Source: Phoronis pallida (lineage: Eukaryota > Phoronida > Phoronidae). Taken from it: DNA of 12,568 nt. The number at the start of each line of letters is the position of its first letter. The stretch's first letter is position 1. Positions 12,134-12,568 of the stretch are shown piece by piece. The position numbers were made by a program, and so were the translations under genes. A model generated the notes under the pieces. That model searched no databases. It was given only the letters and a program-made list of their open reading frames with translations, and was not told the origin of the DNA. Location: NCBI GenBank assembly GCA_028565715.1, contig JAOXYC010185245.1, positions 1 to 12,568 on the forward strand, read 5' to 3'.

Positions 12134-12568
12134 TTTATAACAAACGTAATATGCATACGTTCCGTGACGTAATACCTTGAGATTATAACTACCCCATTCG
12201 ACTACACTTACCTATACGCATTCAATCCCACATTTCTAATGCGCGTGCAGATATGATCACCATGGTTACTGAAATATGAAGAATATATTTTTGAGCTATC
12301 AATCACCATGATTTAGCACCATCAAAATATATGAACTAGTTTTTCTGATGTTTGAAATATGTGAGAGTATTTTTTTTTCATTTTATTCACACATTTTATT
12401 GACAGGGCAGACAGTACTTTTCTTCTTAAACTCAGGGAAAGTATGCATATTAATTGGCAAAAGCCCGACTTGAATGGCCAGATTAAACATGTATCGTTGT
12501 CTTTATCAATTTAGTAATGTATTTGTATTCTTATTGTTTGTTGACTGCCACTGATGTTATACTACTGT

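Larger units (their letters stand above)
10502..12568. other. Intergenic stretch upstream of the 304-residue gene, no gene found
   Basis: I found no splice-bounded exon, RNA gene or long frame on either strand. It should contain the promoter of the minus-strand gene; a TATA-like GGCTATTATACC lies on the minus strand near 10876-10887, but nothing proves its use. It holds a diverged duplication (11128-11308) and an imperfect hairpin (12073-12133). Confidence 0.55.

Overview
The window is AT-rich eukaryotic DNA with short exons, GT-AG introns and many hairpin-forming mobile-element remnants. The gene content (a SOUL/heme-binding protein, an expanded-looking caspase-like gene) and a hammerhead-bearing fold-back element of the kind linked to Penelope-like retroelements suggest an invertebrate animal, most likely a mollusc such as a bivalve. 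That assignment is inference; no lineage-specific marker is present.

Layout. (1) 1-1344, plus strand: the last three coding exons of a SOUL heme-binding protein (HEBP2-like), cut by the left edge of the window. (2) 2075-7810, minus strand: a gene that no long ORF reveals. Nine short exons, each with plausible splice sites and with every intron phase compatible, join into one open frame of about 329 residues. It reads as a caspase (peptidase family C14): a p20-like half with the catalytic Cys position but without the Ser-His-Gly histidine, a p10-like half with the PG..S.RN...GS segment, and an acidic C-terminal tail. It appears to be an inactive caspase homologue. Its 5' end is not resolved; one further small exon at 7974-8007 is a candidate. 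(3) 9587-10501, minus strand: an uninterrupted 304-residue frame for a basic, serine-rich, probably disordered protein of unknown function with a repeated short motif. (4) 10502-12568: no gene found, only degenerate repeats.

Genes 1 and 2 converge. The first AATAAA after the heme-binding gene lies in a 12-bp palindrome (1793-1804) that reads AATAAA on both strands, so both transcripts could end there.

The introns of the caspase-like gene and the space upstream of it hold a striking series of inverted repeats: 3790-3900 (29-bp perfect terminal repeats and 8-bp target duplication), 4960-5031, 5513-5599, 7181-7480 (arms of about 137 bp, each carrying a hammerhead-ribozyme motif), 7577-7610, 8762-8995 (arms of 108 bp with one mismatch) and 9287-9559 (a terminal-inverted-repeat element). 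The candidates for an unusual system are the degenerate caspase with competing in-frame 5' splice sites next to its active-site segments, and the double-hammerhead fold-back that would be transcribed inside its pre-mRNA.
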